From: a virus
IMG/VR virus record: IMGVR_UViG_3300023184_000081
Coordinates: 1 to 64,000 of that record
Length of the DNA stretch: 64,000 nucleotides
Reading direction: 5' to 3' (one strand)
Shown here piece by piece: positions 45,149-52,384 of the stretch; the first letter of the stretch is position 1; each line of letters opens with the position of its first letter. Made by a program: the position numbers and the translations under genes. The notes under the pieces were generated by a model. The model was not told the origin of the DNA and did no database searches. It worked only from the letters and a program-made list of their open reading frames with translations.

Positions 45149-46118
45149 ATTAACGGATTCGCGGGATCACTTCAAACCTTTCTCATACAGCTGGGCGTAT
45201 GATGTATGGCTTAAACATGAGCAATCTCATTGGCTACATTCAGAAGTTCCGATGGGAGAGGATGTTAAGGACTGGAAGAAAAATCTCACTAAAGAAGAAA
45301 AACAATTCTTAACTCAGATCTTTAGATTTTTCACGCAAGGGGATCTAGATGTCGCTGGTGGATATGTTGAGAATTATTTGCCGTATTTTAAGCAGCCAGA
45401 AATCCGTATGATGCTACTTGGATTTGCAGCAAGAGAAGCATTGCATGTAGCTGCATATTCTCATCTAATCGAAACATTAGGAATGCCAGATTCTACATAT
45501 GCTGACTTTCTTGAATACAAAGAAATGCGAGAAAAGCATGAATATTTCCTCGAACTCTCAGGAAAGAATGGAACTCTTGAGTCAGTCGCTACTAACATTG
45601 CTGCGTTCTCGGCGTTCACGGAAGGTATGCAACTCTTTAGCTCTTTTATTATGCTTCTTAATTTTACTCGTCATGGTAAAATGAAAGGCATGGGTCAAAT
45701 AATTACTTGGTCTATCGTCGATGAAACCATGCATGCAGAGTCTATGATTAAATTGTTTCGGACGTATATTGAAGAAAATAAAGAAATCTGGAATGATGAT
45801 CTGAAGTCTAAGATTTATGCGATCGCTGAAAAGATGGTAGAACTAGAAAATAAATTTATCGATCTTTCATTCTCGACAGGTGGTATCATTGGTCTTACTG
45901 CAGATGAAGTGAAAGAATACATTAAATATATCGCAGATCGTAGATTAATTTCTATGGGTATGCGAGGAATATTTAAGGTAAAGAAGAATCCATTGCCATG
46001 GGTAGAAGAAATGATCAATGCTCCGACGCATACTAATTTCTTCGAAAATCGTGCTACGGACTACGCCAAGGGAGCTCTTACAGGAGAATGGTCTGATGTG
46101 TGGGCGCGACCCAGTTAG
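45123..46118 (+). CDS. nrdB: Ribonucleotide reductase small subunit NrdB
   Basis: A 331-residue diiron small subunit. Metal ligands are visible as REALHVAAY (Glu, His and the radical Tyr four residues later) near 100, an FTEGMQLFSSF Glu near 165 and DETMHAESM (Glu and His) near 200. The Tyr at the radical position indicates a class Ia/b mechanism. It works with NrdA. Its last 41 bases overlap the reverse-strand GIY-YIG gene. Confidence 0.94.
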   Translation: MSAGKVKTKLTDSRDHFKPFSYSWAYDVWLKHEQSHWLHSEVPMGEDVKDWKKNLTKEEKQFLTQIFRFFTQGDLDVAGGYVENYLPYFKQPEIRMMLLGFAAREALHVAAYSHLIETLGMPDSTYADFLEYKEMREKHEYFLELSGKNGTLESVATNIAAFSAFTEGMQLFSSFIMLLNFTRHGKMKGMGQIITWSIVDETMHAESMIKLFRTYIEENKEIWNDDLKSKIYAIAEKMVELENKFIDLSFSTGGIIGLTADEVKEYIKYIADRRLISMGMRGIFKVKKNPLPWVEEMINAPTHTNFFENRATDYAKGALTGEWSDVWARPS

Positions 46119-46440
46119 GAATAGAAAGATCTCTCAAATAGCTAAGACGCAATCGAACATTCCACATATCATTTTTCATCAGTGGATTAAGTCTGTTATT
46201 CCATTGAAGTATATGTTCAGTTGCTCTAGCGTGAGATCTCTTTTCGAATTCAGCGATTGTTTCTTTTCTGAAGCCGTGTGATTTAGGATTTGTTTTTATT
46301 TCGTCTAAGATGAGCTTTGATGATCCAAAATACTTCTCATACTGGGTTCCACTCTTCGAAGAGAATCCGATATAGAATTTTCCATCTGGCCAGTGCGTCA
46401 CATAGACCTTAAAGATTTTCTTTTCTTTCTTTTTTCTCAT
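46078..46440 (-). CDS. GIY-YIG family endonuclease, reverse strand
   Basis: A 120-residue protein on the minus strand. KVYVTHWPDGKFYIGFSSK near residues 11-29 and KYFGSSKLI near 36 match the GIY-YIG nuclease core, with conserved-looking ARATEHILQW near 71 containing the catalytic-type Glu. It resembles small Seg-type or homing nucleases. It lies tail-to-tail with nrdB and overlaps its C-terminal codons. A minus-strand late promoter precedes it. Confidence 0.72.
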   Translation of the reverse strand: MRKKKEKKIFKVYVTHWPDGKFYIGFSSKSGTQYEKYFGSSKLILDEIKTNPKSHGFRKETIAEFEKRSHARATEHILQWNNRLNPLMKNDMWNVRLRLSYLRDLSIPNWVAPTHQTILL

Positions 46441-46466
46441 ATATATAATAATGTATAATAATTTGA

Positions 46467-46474
46467 TATTTATA
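46467..46474 (-). promoter_or_regulatory. Reverse-strand late promoter TATAAATA
   Basis: TATTTATA on the plus strand reads TATAAATA on the minus strand, 26 bases before the GIY-YIG start at 46440. Confidence 0.6.
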
Positions 46475-46485
46475 ATGGAGTTACA

Positions 46486-47082
46486 ATGAAAATTAATATA
46501 ATTGATTCTGCATCATCAGATGACGAACTTCCAGAACATCTTGGAGGTCATCTAAATAAAACCCATGTAGACGAAGGCGCTCTAGATTTTCTAATTGAAA
46601 ATTTTGATATCGCAACAATGCTAGATATTGGATGCGGTCCTGGCGGAATGCTAGATCTAGCTCACAATCGAGGAATTCATTCTGTTGGTCTAGATGGAGA
46701 CTATACTCTCCCTCGGAGACGGAATGTTCATATTCACGACTTCACGACTGGACCGTTTTTAAATTGGGAAAATAACGATATTGAATTTGATCTCGGCTGG
46801 TCTGTAGAATTTCTAGAACATGTAGAATCTAAATATGTTCCAGTGATCATGCACGCATTTCAACGATGCAAACTTTTGATGGTTACTGCTGCACCTCCTG
46901 GTTATACTGGACATCATCACGTGAACTGCAGAAATCTAGATTATTGGGAAGGTGCATTTAATGCTAGTGGATTCTATTATGATGCAGAAATGACAACAAA
47001 AATCATTGAGGCATCCTCTATGAAAAAACCATTCTTGCAAATGCATGGAATGTTCTATCGGAGATTTCATTATGACAATTAG
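46486..47082 (+). CDS. Class I SAM-dependent methyltransferase
   Basis: A 198-residue methyltransferase with motif I LDIGCGPGGM at about residues 46-55. It has a VEFLEHVESKYVP segment and a HHHVNCRNLDYW stretch near 146. The substrate is unknown. It heads a four-gene block with three glycosyltransferase-like genes, so sugar or surface-polymer methylation is plausible. Confidence 0.7.
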   Translation: MKINIIDSASSDDELPEHLGGHLNKTHVDEGALDFLIENFDIATMLDIGCGPGGMLDLAHNRGIHSVGLDGDYTLPRRRNVHIHDFTTGPFLNWENNDIEFDLGWSVEFLEHVESKYVPVIMHAFQRCKLLMVTAAPPGYTGHHHVNCRNLDYWEGAFNASGFYYDAEMTTKIIEASSMKKPFLQMHGMFYRRFHYDN

Positions 47083-47791
47083 ACTGTTCATCGGAACATC
47101 TGCTAATGGTGAGGATACAGATGCAGAAATGGTATATGAACATTCACTAAGAAAGAACAGTTCTGTTCCCATAGATATCACATGGATGCGTCAAACAAAT
47201 GATAAGTCTAGTGTGTGGGGTGGTTGGGATACTTCTCTATGGCCAACACCATTCAGTGGCTATCGTTGGGCGATACCTGAAGTTTGTAATTTTGAGGGTC
47301 GTGCAATTTACACAGACGTAGACATGATTAATTTCAGAGATCTGAATGAGCTATGGAATATTGATCTTGGAGATAACTGGGTTGGTGCTCGTCTTGGTCC
47401 AAGATTTGGTGGACACGAATTCTGTGTTATGGTTATCGACTGTGCTTCGATGAAAGGAGAGATTGCGTCGATAGAAAGAATGAAAGTTATTCCAGAATCA
47501 CATTCCAGATATATTCGTGCATTCAGCGGAAGTGAAGTTATAAAGAGTATTGATCCAAGATGGAATTGTCTAGACGGAGACGATCTAAAAATAGAAGATA
47601 TGTGGCAACTTCATTATTCTAGAATGAGCACTCAGCCATGGCGTCCCACTTGGTATACTGGAGAAAGTGCTGATCATCCTCGTCCAGAGTTAGTTAAACT
47701 TTGGTTTGATTATCGTGATAAGCTCTTAGAAGAAGGACACAAACCTAATGTAGTCAACAATAGTGTAACATATGATTTTATAGGCAAATGA
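47072..47791 (+). CDS. Putative glycosyltransferase
   Basis: A 239-residue protein starting MTIRLFIGTSANGEDTDAE. FEGRAIYTDVDMINF near residues 82-96 contains a DVD metal triad like GT8-type enzymes. ATG 47072 overlaps the methyltransferase by 11 bases. The donor and acceptor are unknown. It is part of a putative surface-modification block. Confidence 0.65.
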   Translation: MTIRLFIGTSANGEDTDAEMVYEHSLRKNSSVPIDITWMRQTNDKSSVWGGWDTSLWPTPFSGYRWAIPEVCNFEGRAIYTDVDMINFRDLNELWNIDLGDNWVGARLGPRFGGHEFCVMVIDCASMKGEIASIERMKVIPESHSRYIRAFSGSEVIKSIDPRWNCLDGDDLKIEDMWQLHYSRMSTQPWRPTWYTGESADHPRPELVKLWFDYRDKLLEEGHKPNVVNNSVTYDFIGK

Positions 47792-48552
47792 TGATAAACT
47801 GGAATGTAATTGGCGAGCGTCCTAGAAAATTTTGTCTATTCACTTCGTGTGATCCTAAGTATCTAGATGCACATGCTCAAGCATATATTTCTTCTTGTGC
47901 TAAAGCTGAAAATAACGTTCATCTTCATGTAATCAATGCAAGTGTGAATGACTGGACATATATGCAAACTCTTAAGATGGGATATAAACTTATGTTCCCG
48001 TCTGGTGAAATGACTATATCTTCAGAGGATACAGATCTACCAACGATCTCTGATGAACAGAAACGAACATATTATGCGTGTAATAGATTCATTTTTGCTT
48101 CTTCAATAATCACTCAGCCAATGTTGATTACAGATATTGACTGTTTGATAATGAAACATATAAATCCTCTGGAAACAGATCTTGGAATATTTCTTCGAGA
48201 GCCACTTCCAGGCGTTAATGACTGGGAGAAAGAAGGATCTAGAGTAGCTGCAGGCGCAGTCTTTGTTAAAGAAACTGCAAAAGAATTTTTAGAAGGCGCT
48301 GCTCAGATTATTCTAGATAACGAATGGAGATGGTTTTTAGATCAGAACGCATTGAATGTTTCGTATCAACATTTCAAAACTAAATACACATGCACTGCGT
48401 TCGGAACAGATTTTATGGATTGGGAATTTATTGACGGAACTACGATCTGGACTGGAAAGGGAGATAGAAAATACAGCAATCCGAAGTATCTTGGTATGAA
48501 GAAACACTATTATGATGCATTTCCTAAACTCTCTGAGGAATATTGGTTATGA
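47788..48552 (+). CDS. Putative glycosyltransferase (GT-A type)
   Basis: A 254-residue protein. PMLITDIDCLIMKHINP near residue 111 holds a DID metal triad, and a later IWTGKGDRKYSNPKYLG segment fits the acceptor-side end of GT-A enzymes. It overlaps the upstream gene by four bases and the following gene by four. Substrates unknown. Confidence 0.65.
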   Translation: MMINWNVIGERPRKFCLFTSCDPKYLDAHAQAYISSCAKAENNVHLHVINASVNDWTYMQTLKMGYKLMFPSGEMTISSEDTDLPTISDEQKRTYYACNRFIFASSIITQPMLITDIDCLIMKHINPLETDLGIFLREPLPGVNDWEKEGSRVAAGAVFVKETAKEFLEGAAQIILDNEWRWFLDQNALNVSYQHFKTKYTCTAFGTDFMDWEFIDGTTIWTGKGDRKYSNPKYLGMKKHYYDAFPKLSEEYWL

Positions 48553-49547
48553 AAAAAGTTTTACTGCTATCGCCCAGATTAGATTGCATGTTTAAGAAGG
48601 GTCCGGTTCCTTCTGAAATCGGCTCAATCGCACCAATCAGAAAGCACTGGAGGAATTTTATAGAACGAGTCATATCTGAATATTCCAACAGAACTGATGT
48701 TTCATTTAAAGTTCTAGAACTGCCGCTCTGGCAGTTCACTCCAGAACTTGTTAATGAACTCAAGCCTGATATTGTATTCGTTCCGCATAAAGAAGCGCAC
48801 AGCTTTCCTGTAGAAAACTGCGAAGTGTATTACTATATGCAAACTGCATTTCCGTGGATGTTTTCAGTAGATCGAAAAGGATGGGGTGCTGGATCATCTA
48901 AATATCCGTTCGACCGCAGATATATCGGCACTGCTCAAGACGCATATAACGGAGCCGACATATTTAACATGCTTCAAAGTCGCATGAACGACAATCAGAG
49001 TAAATTTGAACAGCCAATTTATCAGAGCAGAGAAAAGATAAATCTACCTGATTACTACGCATTTTTCCCCTGTCAGATTCCACACGACGAAACAATTAAG
49101 TTTCATTCCGACGTCACTGTGGAAGAAGCATTAGAAAGAACTTGTATAGCGACTCAAGAAATAGGAATGAATTTAGTTGTAAAAGGTCATCCTGTCAATC
49201 CTGGTAGTATGCAATCATTAAAAGAAATCGCCAAAAAATATCTGCATGTTACTTGGTATGATGATGTATCCATCCATCAATTGATTCAGACTGCTCGCTG
49301 CACAGTGACAGTAAACTCTGGCGTCGGATTCGAATCTCTTTTGCATAAAGTTCCAGTTGTAACATTCGGAAGATCAGAATATGACTGCGTTACATATAAA
49401 GTGAATAGCAATACAGATCTCGCAAAAACTATAAAATTAGCAAGCCATAGCGTTTTCAACTATGAAGAAGTATGTGATTTCTACAATAACTGGTGGAAAT
49501 ATTGTTACGACTCAAAGAACGGAGATGATTTCACGAAACTGCCATAA
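48549..49547 (+). CDS. Capsule-polysaccharide/Kdo-type transferase-like protein
   Basis: A 332-residue protein with VVKGHPVNPGSMQ near residue 212 and VTVNSGVGFESLLHKVPVVTFGRSEYD near 257. That pattern is typical of the Capsule_synth (KpsC/KpsS-like) GT-B fold, where Ser/Gly-Glu bind the donor. ATG 48549 overlaps the upstream stop. With the two preceding glycosyltransferases it may modify host surface polymers or virion glycans. Confidence 0.65.
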   Translation: MKKVLLLSPRLDCMFKKGPVPSEIGSIAPIRKHWRNFIERVISEYSNRTDVSFKVLELPLWQFTPELVNELKPDIVFVPHKEAHSFPVENCEVYYYMQTAFPWMFSVDRKGWGAGSSKYPFDRRYIGTAQDAYNGADIFNMLQSRMNDNQSKFEQPIYQSREKINLPDYYAFFPCQIPHDETIKFHSDVTVEEALERTCIATQEIGMNLVVKGHPVNPGSMQSLKEIAKKYLHVTWYDDVSIHQLIQTARCTVTVNSGVGFESLLHKVPVVTFGRSEYDCVTYKVNSNTDLAKTIKLASHSVFNYEEVCDFYNNWWKYCYDSKNGDDFTKLP

Positions 49548-49553
49548 TAAATC

Positions 49554-49582
49554 TTGACAATTCATTATAAATAGGGTATAAT
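49554..49582 (+). promoter_or_regulatory. Overlapping sigma70 and late promoters
   Basis: TTGACA at 49554-49559 and TATAAT at 49577-49582 (spacer 17) make a sigma70 promoter. A TATAAATA late box at 49566-49573 sits inside its spacer. The porin gene at 49631 would be transcribed both early and late. Confidence 0.75.
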
Positions 49583-49630
49583 ACGTGTTCGAATGAAGTT
49601 CCTTTTTAAATTAAAAGTATTGGAGAAAAT

Positions 49631-50338
49631 ATGAAGAAAATTATTTTTGCACTATTGTTTGTAAGCGGTATTGCACAAGCGCAAGTAACTGGTAATGTTG
49701 GAGTGACTTCCGACTATCGTTTCCGTGGCATCAGTCAAACACAAAATTCACAAGCTCTACAAGGCGGAATTGATTATTCTCATAAGAGTGGATTCTATGT
49801 TGGCAACTGGAATAGCAGCGTCAGTAGTCTTGTTTATACCGACAGCATCGGTCTAGAAAATGACGTTTATGGTGGCTTTAAGAAAGAACTTTTTAAGGGC
49901 GTAACCGTCGACGTAGGATCGTATAATTATTACTTTTCGCGTTCTGGCAATGCTTTCAACAGCAATAGCAATACACATGAAGTCTATGCTGGAGTTTCGA
50001 CAGGTCCGGTAAGTTTCAAGTATAGTCAGTCTCTTGGTGATTACTTCGCCGTTGCTAATAGCAAAGGAACGAAATATGTTCAAGCTGATCTGAATATGCC
50101 TATCATAGAAAAACTAACGGGTAATGTTCATTTTGGTCACGCTTTTATTGCAAATCATAAAGATAGCAATTTTACTGATATCAAACTTGGCGCAACTTAC
50201 AATATTGTTGGTGTAGATGTAGGCGCGCACTATTACACAAATCGTGGAATGACAGCTGCCACAAAATTAGCTGATACAGTTTCTGGAGAAAAACTCTACA
50301 AAAACGCATTTGTCTTTTCTGTAGCGAAATCATTCTAA
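49631..50338 (+). CDS. TorF-family putative outer-membrane porin
   Basis: A 235-residue protein with a signal peptide (MKKIIFALLFVSGIAQAQ, about 1-18). GNVGVTSDYRFRGISQTQN, the hallmark N-terminus of the bacterial TorF/Gcw_chp porin family, follows. The rest is a series of amphipathic beta strands ending with Phe, as outer-membrane barrels do. Such genes are bacterial; here it is embedded in phage genes with its own promoters and terminator. It may alter nutrient uptake or receptor display in infected cells. Confidence 0.85.
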   Translation: MKKIIFALLFVSGIAQAQVTGNVGVTSDYRFRGISQTQNSQALQGGIDYSHKSGFYVGNWNSSVSSLVYTDSIGLENDVYGGFKKELFKGVTVDVGSYNYYFSRSGNAFNSNSNTHEVYAGVSTGPVSFKYSQSLGDYFAVANSKGTKYVQADLNMPIIEKLTGNVHFGHAFIANHKDSNFTDIKLGATYNIVGVDVGAHYYTNRGMTAATKLADTVSGEKLYKNAFVFSVAKSF

Positions 50339-50356
50339 TTTATAATGACTTATTTG

Positions 50357-50390
50357 AAAACAAGGGATCTGTTGCTAACCCCTTGTTTTC
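50357..50390 (+). terminator. Rho-independent terminator
   Basis: AAAACAAGGG and CCCTTGTTTT pair around a 13-base loop (50357-50389), followed by a T-rich end. It isolates the porin transcript from the tRNA array. Confidence 0.85.
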
Positions 50391-50420
50391 ATTGATGATT
50401 TTAAATGACCAAAATACGCC

Positions 50421-50449
50421 TTGACATTTAATCTGATATGACTTATAAT
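50421..50449 (+). promoter_or_regulatory. sigma70-type promoter of the tRNA array
   Basis: TTGACA at 50421-50426 and TATAAT at 50444-50449, spacer 17. The first tRNA begins 59 bases later. I see no other clear promoter in the 2.7-kb array. Confidence 0.85.
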
Positions 50450-50508
50450 AGTTGTATATTAAATGGTAGCACAAGCAGTAACTGCTCTTTAAAAATTTGG
50501 AAAATAGT

Positions 50509-50583
50509 GTCCTGTTTGACTTCTGGTGAGGTCACCACCCTTTCACGGTGGCAAGAGGGGTTCGAATCCCCTACAGGACGCCA
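50509..50583 (+). tRNA. tRNA-Glu (anticodon TTC)
   Basis: Acceptor GTCCTGT/ACAGGAC, anticodon arm CCACC-CTTTCAC-GGTGG, T loop TTCGAAT, encoded CCA. Its CCA is also the outer end of a long stem with 50701-50703. Confidence 0.9.
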
Positions 50584-50703
50584 TATTGAAGCGCATTATT
50601 GTCTATTTCGGCGTTCCTCCGATGGGTCAGAGTGTTTATATAGACACCCTGATAAGGAAAACAGTATCCATTGACAAGATATTGGTAGTGCGTTTCAATA
50701 TGG
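50581..50703 (+). ncRNA. Long-stem RNA element A
   Basis: Bases 50581-50595 (CCATATTGAAGCGCA) pair with 50689-50703, 15 pairs including one G-U and no mismatch. Inside, 50626-50635 pair with 50644-50653 as a hairpin. No T arm or anticodon arm is visible. The element fills the gap between tRNA-Glu and element B. It is not a tRNA that I can fold. Confidence 0.55.
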
Positions 50704-50836
50704 TAACATGCAACAGCATGAGAGTAACGTGATACTGGCCAGTAAGCGTTCGGACATGCAATATCTCAAAGCGGAAAGTCATGAGTCCGTAGAGAAAAAG
50801 ATTTCGGTTCGATTCCGAATTGCGTGTGACCATATT
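50697..50836 (+). ncRNA. Long-stem RNA element B with a T-arm
   Basis: Bases 50697-50713 pair with 50820-50836, 16 pairs and one A-G mismatch. At 50803-50819 there is a perfect tRNA T arm (TTCGG-TTCGATT-CCGAA), immediately followed by an acceptor-like TTGCGTG that pairs with CATGCAA at 50707-50713. The intervening 89 bases do not fold into ordinary D and anticodon arms. It could be a tRNA with an insertion or a tRNA-like stable RNA. Confidence 0.55.
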
Positions 50837-50838
50837 AC

Positions 50839-50912
50839 GCGGGATTAGTTAAATGGTATAATTAGAGTTTTCCAAACTCCAGTCATCAGTTCGATTCTGA
50901 TATTCCGCTCCA
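50839..50912 (+). tRNA. tRNA-Gly (anticodon TCC)
   Basis: Acceptor GCGGGAT/ATTCCGC, anticodon loop TTTCCAA, T loop TTCGATT, encoded CCA. One mismatch in the anticodon stem. Confidence 0.82.
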
Positions 50913-50920
50913 TTTGTTGT

Positions 50921-50994
50921 TGGGGATTAGTTAAATGGTATAACCGCGGATTTTGATTCCGCTATCACAAGTTCGATTCTTGTATCCCCTGCCA
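50921..50994 (+). tRNA. tRNA-Gln (anticodon TTG)
   Basis: Acceptor TGGGGAT with a weak first pair, as is usual for tRNA-Gln. Anticodon arm GCGGA-TTTTGAT-TCCGC, T loop TTCGATT, encoded CCA. Confidence 0.88.
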
Positions 50995-51024
50995 GAAAAT
51001 TTTATTTAACAGAAAGGAAATTGT

Positions 51025-51057
51025 ATGAAGCGAAAATCCAAAACACGCAAGACATAG
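51025..51057 (+). CDS. Possible ten-residue basic peptide inside the tRNA array
   Basis: MKRKSKTRKT with AGAAAGGA eight bases upstream, in the gap between tRNA-Gln and tRNA-Lys. The stop overlaps the first base of tRNA-Lys. It may be chance, but the ribosome site is good. Confidence 0.25.
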   Translation: MKRKSKTRKT

Positions 51058-51133
51058 GGAGTGTGGTGTAAAGGCTTGCACAACGGACTTTTAATCCGCT
51101 AAGAGTTAGGTTCGATTCCTACCACTCCCACCA
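51057..51133 (+). tRNA. tRNA-Lys (anticodon TTT)
   Basis: Acceptor GGGAGTG/CACTCCC, anticodon loop CTTTTAA, T loop TTCGATT, encoded CCA. Confidence 0.9.
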
Positions 51134-51206
51134 TATGAAAACACATTCTTTAAGGTCTTGGTCGTTACCAGCCTGGCAAAAACGACGACAGAGTGTGTTT
51201 CCATAT
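51133..51206 (+). ncRNA. Long-stem RNA element C
   Basis: ATATG-A-AAACACATTCT at 51133-51149 pairs with AGAGTGTGTTT-C-CATAT at 51190-51206, 16 pairs and one mismatch. Inside, GTCGTT (51168-51173) pairs with AACGAC (51181-51186), and the CCAG/CTGG within it can pair too. No T arm. It is the smallest of the four long-stem elements and sits between tRNA-Lys and tRNA-Ser. Confidence 0.55.
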
Positions 51207-51216
51207 AGTAGAAAAA

Positions 51217-51308
51217 GGAGAGTAATGCAGCGGGGTTGGTCCTGCGACCAGCCTTGAAAACTGGGTTCTGAGAAATCGGATGGGGTTCGACTCCTCTGCT
51301 CTCCGCCA
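51217..51308 (+). tRNA. tRNA-Ser (anticodon TGA)
   Basis: Acceptor GGAGAGT/GCTCTCC, anticodon loop CTTGAAA, long variable arm, T loop TTCGACT, encoded CCA. Confidence 0.87.
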
Positions 51309-51314
51309 ATTTTT

Positions 51315-51390
51315 GACTCGTTAGCTCAATCGGAAGAGCACATGCCTGTCACGCATGAGGTAAGGGGATCGAAACCCCTACGGGTCGCCA
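51315..51390 (+). tRNA. tRNA-Asp (anticodon GTC)
   Basis: Acceptor GACTCGT/ACGGGTC, anticodon arm CATGC-CTGTCAC-GCATG, encoded CCA. The T loop is ATCGAAA instead of the usual TTCGAAA. Confidence 0.9.
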
Positions 51391-51398
51391 AGAATTAC

Positions 51399-51492
51399 GG
51401 AGATTTGGCTGAGCATGGTTTAAGGCAGCGGATTGCTAATCCGTCGATCGAGGAAACTTGATCCATTGGTTCGAATCCAATAATCTCCGCCA
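51399..51492 (+). tRNA. tRNA-Ser (anticodon GCT)
   Basis: Acceptor GGAGATT/AATCTCC, anticodon loop TTGCTAA, long variable arm, T loop TTCGAAT, encoded CCA. Confidence 0.9.
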
Positions 51493-51506
51493 GAATTAAA
51501 AGTTTT

Positions 51507-51602
51507 GCTCCCCAGCACTCGGCGTGCGGCATGCCCTTATAAAGCGTGGAGACTGGTCAGATAGGCTGGAACGGGAAGGTTCAAAACCTTCGGGGAGTAC
51601 CA
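51507..51602 (+). tRNA. Atypical tRNA with long variable region (anticodon uncertain, best TAT)
   Basis: Acceptor GCTCCCC/GGGGAGT, T arm GAAGG-TTCAAAA-CCTTC and CCA are clear. The 61 bases between do not give a clean D and anticodon arm. The most regular reading is ATGCC-CTTATAA-AGCGT with anticodon TAT (Ile, AUA codon). It has a mismatch next to the loop and an extended variable region unusual for tRNA-Ile. Confidence 0.55.
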
Positions 51603-51607
51603 AATTT

Positions 51608-51685
51608 GGTGAGGTGGCAGAGTGGTCAAATGCAAGAGCCTGCAAAACTCTAAAATCGTCGGTTCGAATCCGACCCTCACTTCCA
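51608..51685 (+). tRNA. tRNA-Cys (anticodon GCA)
   Basis: Acceptor GGTGAGG/CCTCACT, anticodon loop CTGCAAA, T arm GTCGG-TTCGAAT-CCGAC, encoded CCA. Confidence 0.88.
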
Positions 51686-51690
51686 AACTT

Positions 51691-51765
51691 GCCCTGTTAG
51701 TTCTAGTGGTAAAACGTCGGTTTTGTAATCCGAATTCGGGTGTTCGATTCACCCACGGGGCACCA
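51691..51765 (+). tRNA. tRNA-Thr (anticodon TGT)
   Basis: Acceptor GCCCTGT/ACGGGGC, anticodon loop TTTGTAA, T loop TTCGATT, encoded CCA. Confidence 0.9.
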
Positions 51766-51772
51766 AAGAAAT

Positions 51773-51865
51773 GGAAGTATTGATGCTATGGCGTGTGCAT
51801 CCCGAGACTGTAAATCTCGTCCCTCAGGGTAAACATTACTGGTTCGACTCCAGTTACTTCCACCA
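51773..51865 (+). tRNA. tRNA-Tyr (anticodon GTA)
   Basis: Acceptor GGAAGTA/TACTTCC, anticodon arm CGAGA-CTGTAAA-TCTCG, long variable arm, encoded CCA. Confidence 0.92.
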
Positions 51866-51872
51866 GATTTAT

Positions 51873-51947
51873 TCCTCGATAGCTCAGCGGTAGAGCAGTT
51901 GACTGTTAATCAATTGGTCCGTGGTTCGATCCCACGTCGAGGAGCCA
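51873..51947 (+). tRNA. tRNA-Asn (anticodon GTT)
   Basis: Acceptor TCCTCGA/TCGAGGA, anticodon loop CTGTTAA, T loop TTCGATC, encoded CCA. Confidence 0.92.
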
Positions 51948-51956
51948 GTATCAAAA

Positions 51957-52032
51957 CGGTGTGTAGCTCAGCTGGTAGAGTGCGTGGTTTGGGACCATGA
52001 GGTCGGGAGTTCGAAACTCTCCACACCGACCA
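51957..52032 (+). tRNA. tRNA-Pro (anticodon TGG)
   Basis: Acceptor CGGTGTG/CACACCG, anticodon arm CGTGG-TTTGGGA-CCATG, encoded CCA. Confidence 0.92.
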
Positions 52033-52037
52033 GAATT

Positions 52038-52124
52038 GCAAGTGTGATGGAACAGGTATACATAAGAGACTTAAAATCTCTCGCTCGCAAGGGCATGCGG
52101 GTTCGATTCCCGCCACTTGCACCA
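52038..52124 (+). tRNA. tRNA-Leu (anticodon TAA)
   Basis: Acceptor GCAAGTG/CACTTGC, anticodon arm AGAGA-CTTAAAA-TCTCT, long variable arm, encoded CCA. Confidence 0.92.
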
Positions 52125-52140
52125 TAGTGATTCAGTATTT

Positions 52141-52216
52141 GGGGGTGTAGCTCAGTTGGGAGAGCGTATGCTTTGCAAGCATAATGTCGTCGGTTCGATC
52201 CCGTCCATCTCCACCA
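52141..52216 (+). tRNA. tRNA-Ala (anticodon TGC)
   Basis: Acceptor GGGGGTG/CATCTCC with two G-U pairs, anticodon arm TATGC-TTTGCAA-GCATA, encoded CCA. Confidence 0.92.
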
Positions 52217-52224
52217 GATTTAAT

Positions 52225-52298
52225 GCCTCGGTAGTTTAACGGTAAAACGCCATCCTTACACGGTGGATTCGGGAGTTCAACTCTCCAACGAGGTACCA
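52225..52298 (+). tRNA. tRNA-Val (anticodon TAC)
   Basis: Acceptor GCCTCGG/ACGAGGT with one mismatch at the inner end, anticodon arm CCATC-CTTACAC-GGTGG, encoded CCA. Confidence 0.87.
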
Positions 52299-52307
52299 AA
52301 AAGTTTT

Positions 52308-52384
52308 GCCCCGGTGACGGAATTGGCATACGTGTCGGTCTTAGAAGCCGAATTTTAGGAGTTCGAGTCTCCTCTGGGGCACCA
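52308..52384 (+). tRNA. tRNA-Leu (anticodon TAG)
   Basis: Acceptor GCCCCGG/CTGGGGC, anticodon loop CTTAGAA, short variable region for Leu, encoded CCA. Its CCA begins the stem of element D. Confidence 0.85.

Noticed and set aside
50581-50836. Elements A and B as ordinary tRNA genes missed by eye
   Set aside because: I could not place D and anticodon arms of normal length in either, and A lacks a T arm, so they are kept as separate RNA elements.
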